The position numbers were made by a program, and so were the translations under genes. The notes under the pieces are model-generated. The model had not been told where the DNA came from. It made no database searches and saw only the letters and a list, made by a program, of their open reading frames with translations. Shown one piece after another: positions 61,750 to 64,000 of a stretch of DNA of 64,000 nt; the stretch's first letter is position 1; every line of letters begins with the position of its first letter. This DNA is from Pseudomonas paralcaligenes (lineage in GTDB: Bacteria > Pseudomonadota > Gammaproteobacteria > Pseudomonadales > Pseudomonadaceae), in contig NZ_BPFX01000005.1 of the NCBI RefSeq assembly GCF_019655855.1, positions 62,001-126,000 on the forward strand, in the 5' to 3' direction.

Positions 61750-62826
61750 ATGCGCGACAAGCTGTTGGCGGCAGAGAAGGTAAAGGCCATCGAGTGGCGC
61801 GATGACACGCTGTTCCTGCTGGACCAGCGCCTGCTGCCGCGCGAGGAGGCCTGGCTGGCCTACGATTCGGCCGCCGGCGTGGCCGAGGCGATCCGCAGCA
61901 TGGTGGTGCGCGGGGCTCCGGCCATCGGTATCGCCGCCGCCTTTGGCGTGGTCCTGGGCGCGCGGGCACGCCTGGCGGACGGCGGCGACTGGAAGCTTGC
62001 GCTGGAAGACGACTTCCGCGTGCTGGCCGAGTCCCGGCCGACCGCGGTCAACCTGTTCTGGGCCCTGGACCGCATGCGCGAGCGCCTGCAGCGACTGAAG
62101 GCGGGCGAGGACGCCCGGGCGGCGCTGGCGGCCGAGGCGATCGGCATCTTCGACAGCGACCGCGAGGCCAACCTGACCATGGCCCAGTTCGGCATGGAGC
62201 TGATCCGCAAGCACCAGGACGGCCCGCAGAAGCTGCTCACCCACTGCAATACCGGCGCCCTGGCCACCGGCGGCTTCGGCACCGCGCTGGGGGTGATCCG
62301 CGCCGCCCACCTGGGTGGGCTGGTCGAGCGGGTCTACGCCGACGAGACCCGGCCCTGGCTGCAGGGCTCGCGCCTGACCGCCTGGGAGCTGGCGGGCGAG
62401 GGCGTGCCGGTCAGCCTGAACGTGGACGCCGCCGCCGCCCACCTGATGAAGACCGAGAGCATCACCTGGGTCATCGTCGGCGCCGATCGCATCACCGCCA
62501 ATGGCGACGTGGCCAACAAGATCGGCACCTACCAACTGGCCGTCAACGCCATGCACCACGGCGTGCGCTTCATGGTGGTGGCGCCCAGCTCGACCATCGA
62601 CATGAGCCTGGAGGATGGCGAGGACATTCTCATCGAGGAGCGCGATGGCCGCGAACTGCTGGATGTCGGCGGGCAGCGCGTCGCTGCCGATGTGCATGCG
62701 GTGAACCCGGTGTTCGACGTGACGCCGGCCGACCTGATCGACGTGATCGTCACCGAAAAGGGCGTGGTCGAGCGGCCGGATGCGGCGAAAATGGCCCAGC
62801 TCATGTGCCGCAAGCGCCTGCATTGA
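61750..62826 (+). CDS. mtnA: Methylthioribose-1-phosphate isomerase
   Basis: 358-residue enzyme of methionine salvage that converts methylthioribose-1-phosphate to the ribulose form. Typical elements: [37 protein letters not shown] (catalytic Cys) and [19 protein letters not shown] (catalytic Asp). The start matches the usual N terminus [14 protein letters not shown]. It has divergent partner MTA deaminase and gyrA downstream in the same direction. Confidence 0.95.
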   Translation: MRDKLLAAEKVKAIEWRDDTLFLLDQRLLPREEAWLAYDSAAGVAEAIRSMVVRGAPAIGIAAAFGVVLGARARLADGGDWKLALEDDFRVLAESRPTAVNLFWALDRMRERLQRLKAGEDARAALAAEAIGIFDSDREANLTMAQFGMELIRKHQDGPQKLLTHCNTGALATGGFGTALGVIRAAHLGGLVERVYADETRPWLQGSRLTAWELAGEGVPVSLNVDAAAAHLMKTESITWVIVGADRITANGDVANKIGTYQLAVNAMHHGVRFMVVAPSSTIDMSLEDGEDILIEERDGRELLDVGGQRVAADVHAVNPVFDVTPADLIDVIVTEKGVVERPDAAKMAQLMCRKRLH

Positions 62827-63037
62827 GGCCATCGTCCGGGCGTCCGGCGGGGTAGGTCTGCACGGGTGACTGTGGTAAGCTCCGGCAGTTCTCGGGTGGC
62901 CCCGTGCGGGCCGCTCCAATACGACTTAACTCGTTGATTTGTCGTGAGTCGCCCCCGCTGTGGCGACAACGGCGGACTCCGGTCCGGCCCAGGAAGGGCG
63001 TGACGGGGTTTCACCAGAATAAGGAACCAGGCTTCTC

Positions 63038-64000
<963 letters not shown>

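Overview
The window reads as chromosomal DNA from a high-GC Pseudomonas close to the P. aeruginosa/P. alcaligenes side of the genus. Almost every gene has a recognisable Pseudomonas counterpart. From memory, several blocks match P. aeruginosa neighbourhoods: flavodoxin, LysR, LrgA/LrgB, aldolase, hydrolase, SDR and enoyl-CoA hydratase (PA3426-PA3435 region); FolM/FolX; fumarase, SadC-like cyclase, ferredoxin reductase and enoyl-CoA hydratase (PA4330-PA4333); CyaB, TrkH and the Cpx-type system through YciB, Rnm and YciO (PA3201-PA3217); and RluB to GyrA (PA3168-PA3179). These blocks are joined in a different order from P. aeruginosa. I see no rRNA, tRNA, CRISPR, prophage, transposase or biosynthetic cluster.

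Layout. 1-10 kb: a cut-off FAD reductase, a diguanylate cyclase, an amino-acid racemase, a pseudouridine synthase, regulators, small secreted proteins and an HPF-type ribosome factor. 10-15 kb: a gamma-glutamyl-polyamine catabolic pair, a PL7 alginate lyase lipoprotein, and a membrane protein with a 23-residue membrane peptide. 16-22 kb: RhlG, an EamA exporter, dGTPase and the AhpC/AhpF peroxide defence pair. 22-33 kb: flavodoxin, LrgAB with a LysR regulator, an aldolase/hydrolase run and lipid-type SDR and hydratase genes. 33-41.6 kb: a folate/monapterin cluster, class I fumarase and the SadC-like block. 41.7-53 kb: CyaB adenylate cyclase, TrkH, the envelope-stress two-component cluster and the YciB/YciI/Rnm/YciO group. 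53-64 kb: ScpA/ScpB, RluB, another diguanylate cyclase, the MTA deaminase-UbiG-MupP-YciK operon, MtnA and the first 321 codons of gyrA.

How genes work together: three GGDEF enzymes with intact I-sites and one MASE2 adenylate cyclase give a concentration of nucleotide second-messenger synthesis. AhpC/AhpF form one peroxidase system, although a terminator and a repeat separate their genes. MTA deaminase and MtnA are divergently arranged methionine-salvage genes. ScpA/ScpB are the condensin partners, and the CpxR-like regulator, Spy-like protein and sensor kinase form one envelope-stress unit.

The most striking observations are: (1) GyrA has Ile at position 83 (the quinolone-resistance substitution), encoded by the only ATT among the Ile codons visible in the gene; (2) at least four families of palindromic intergenic repeats occur here, including two 125-147 bp classes each present twice and a class of exactly 63 bp present three times, one copy of which supplies the dgt stop codon; (3) several small uncharacterised genes, notably the 23-residue membrane peptide, a Gly/Asn/Ser/Thr-rich exported protein and a protein with a duplicated YRG motif. 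I found no obvious new defence or biosynthetic system.
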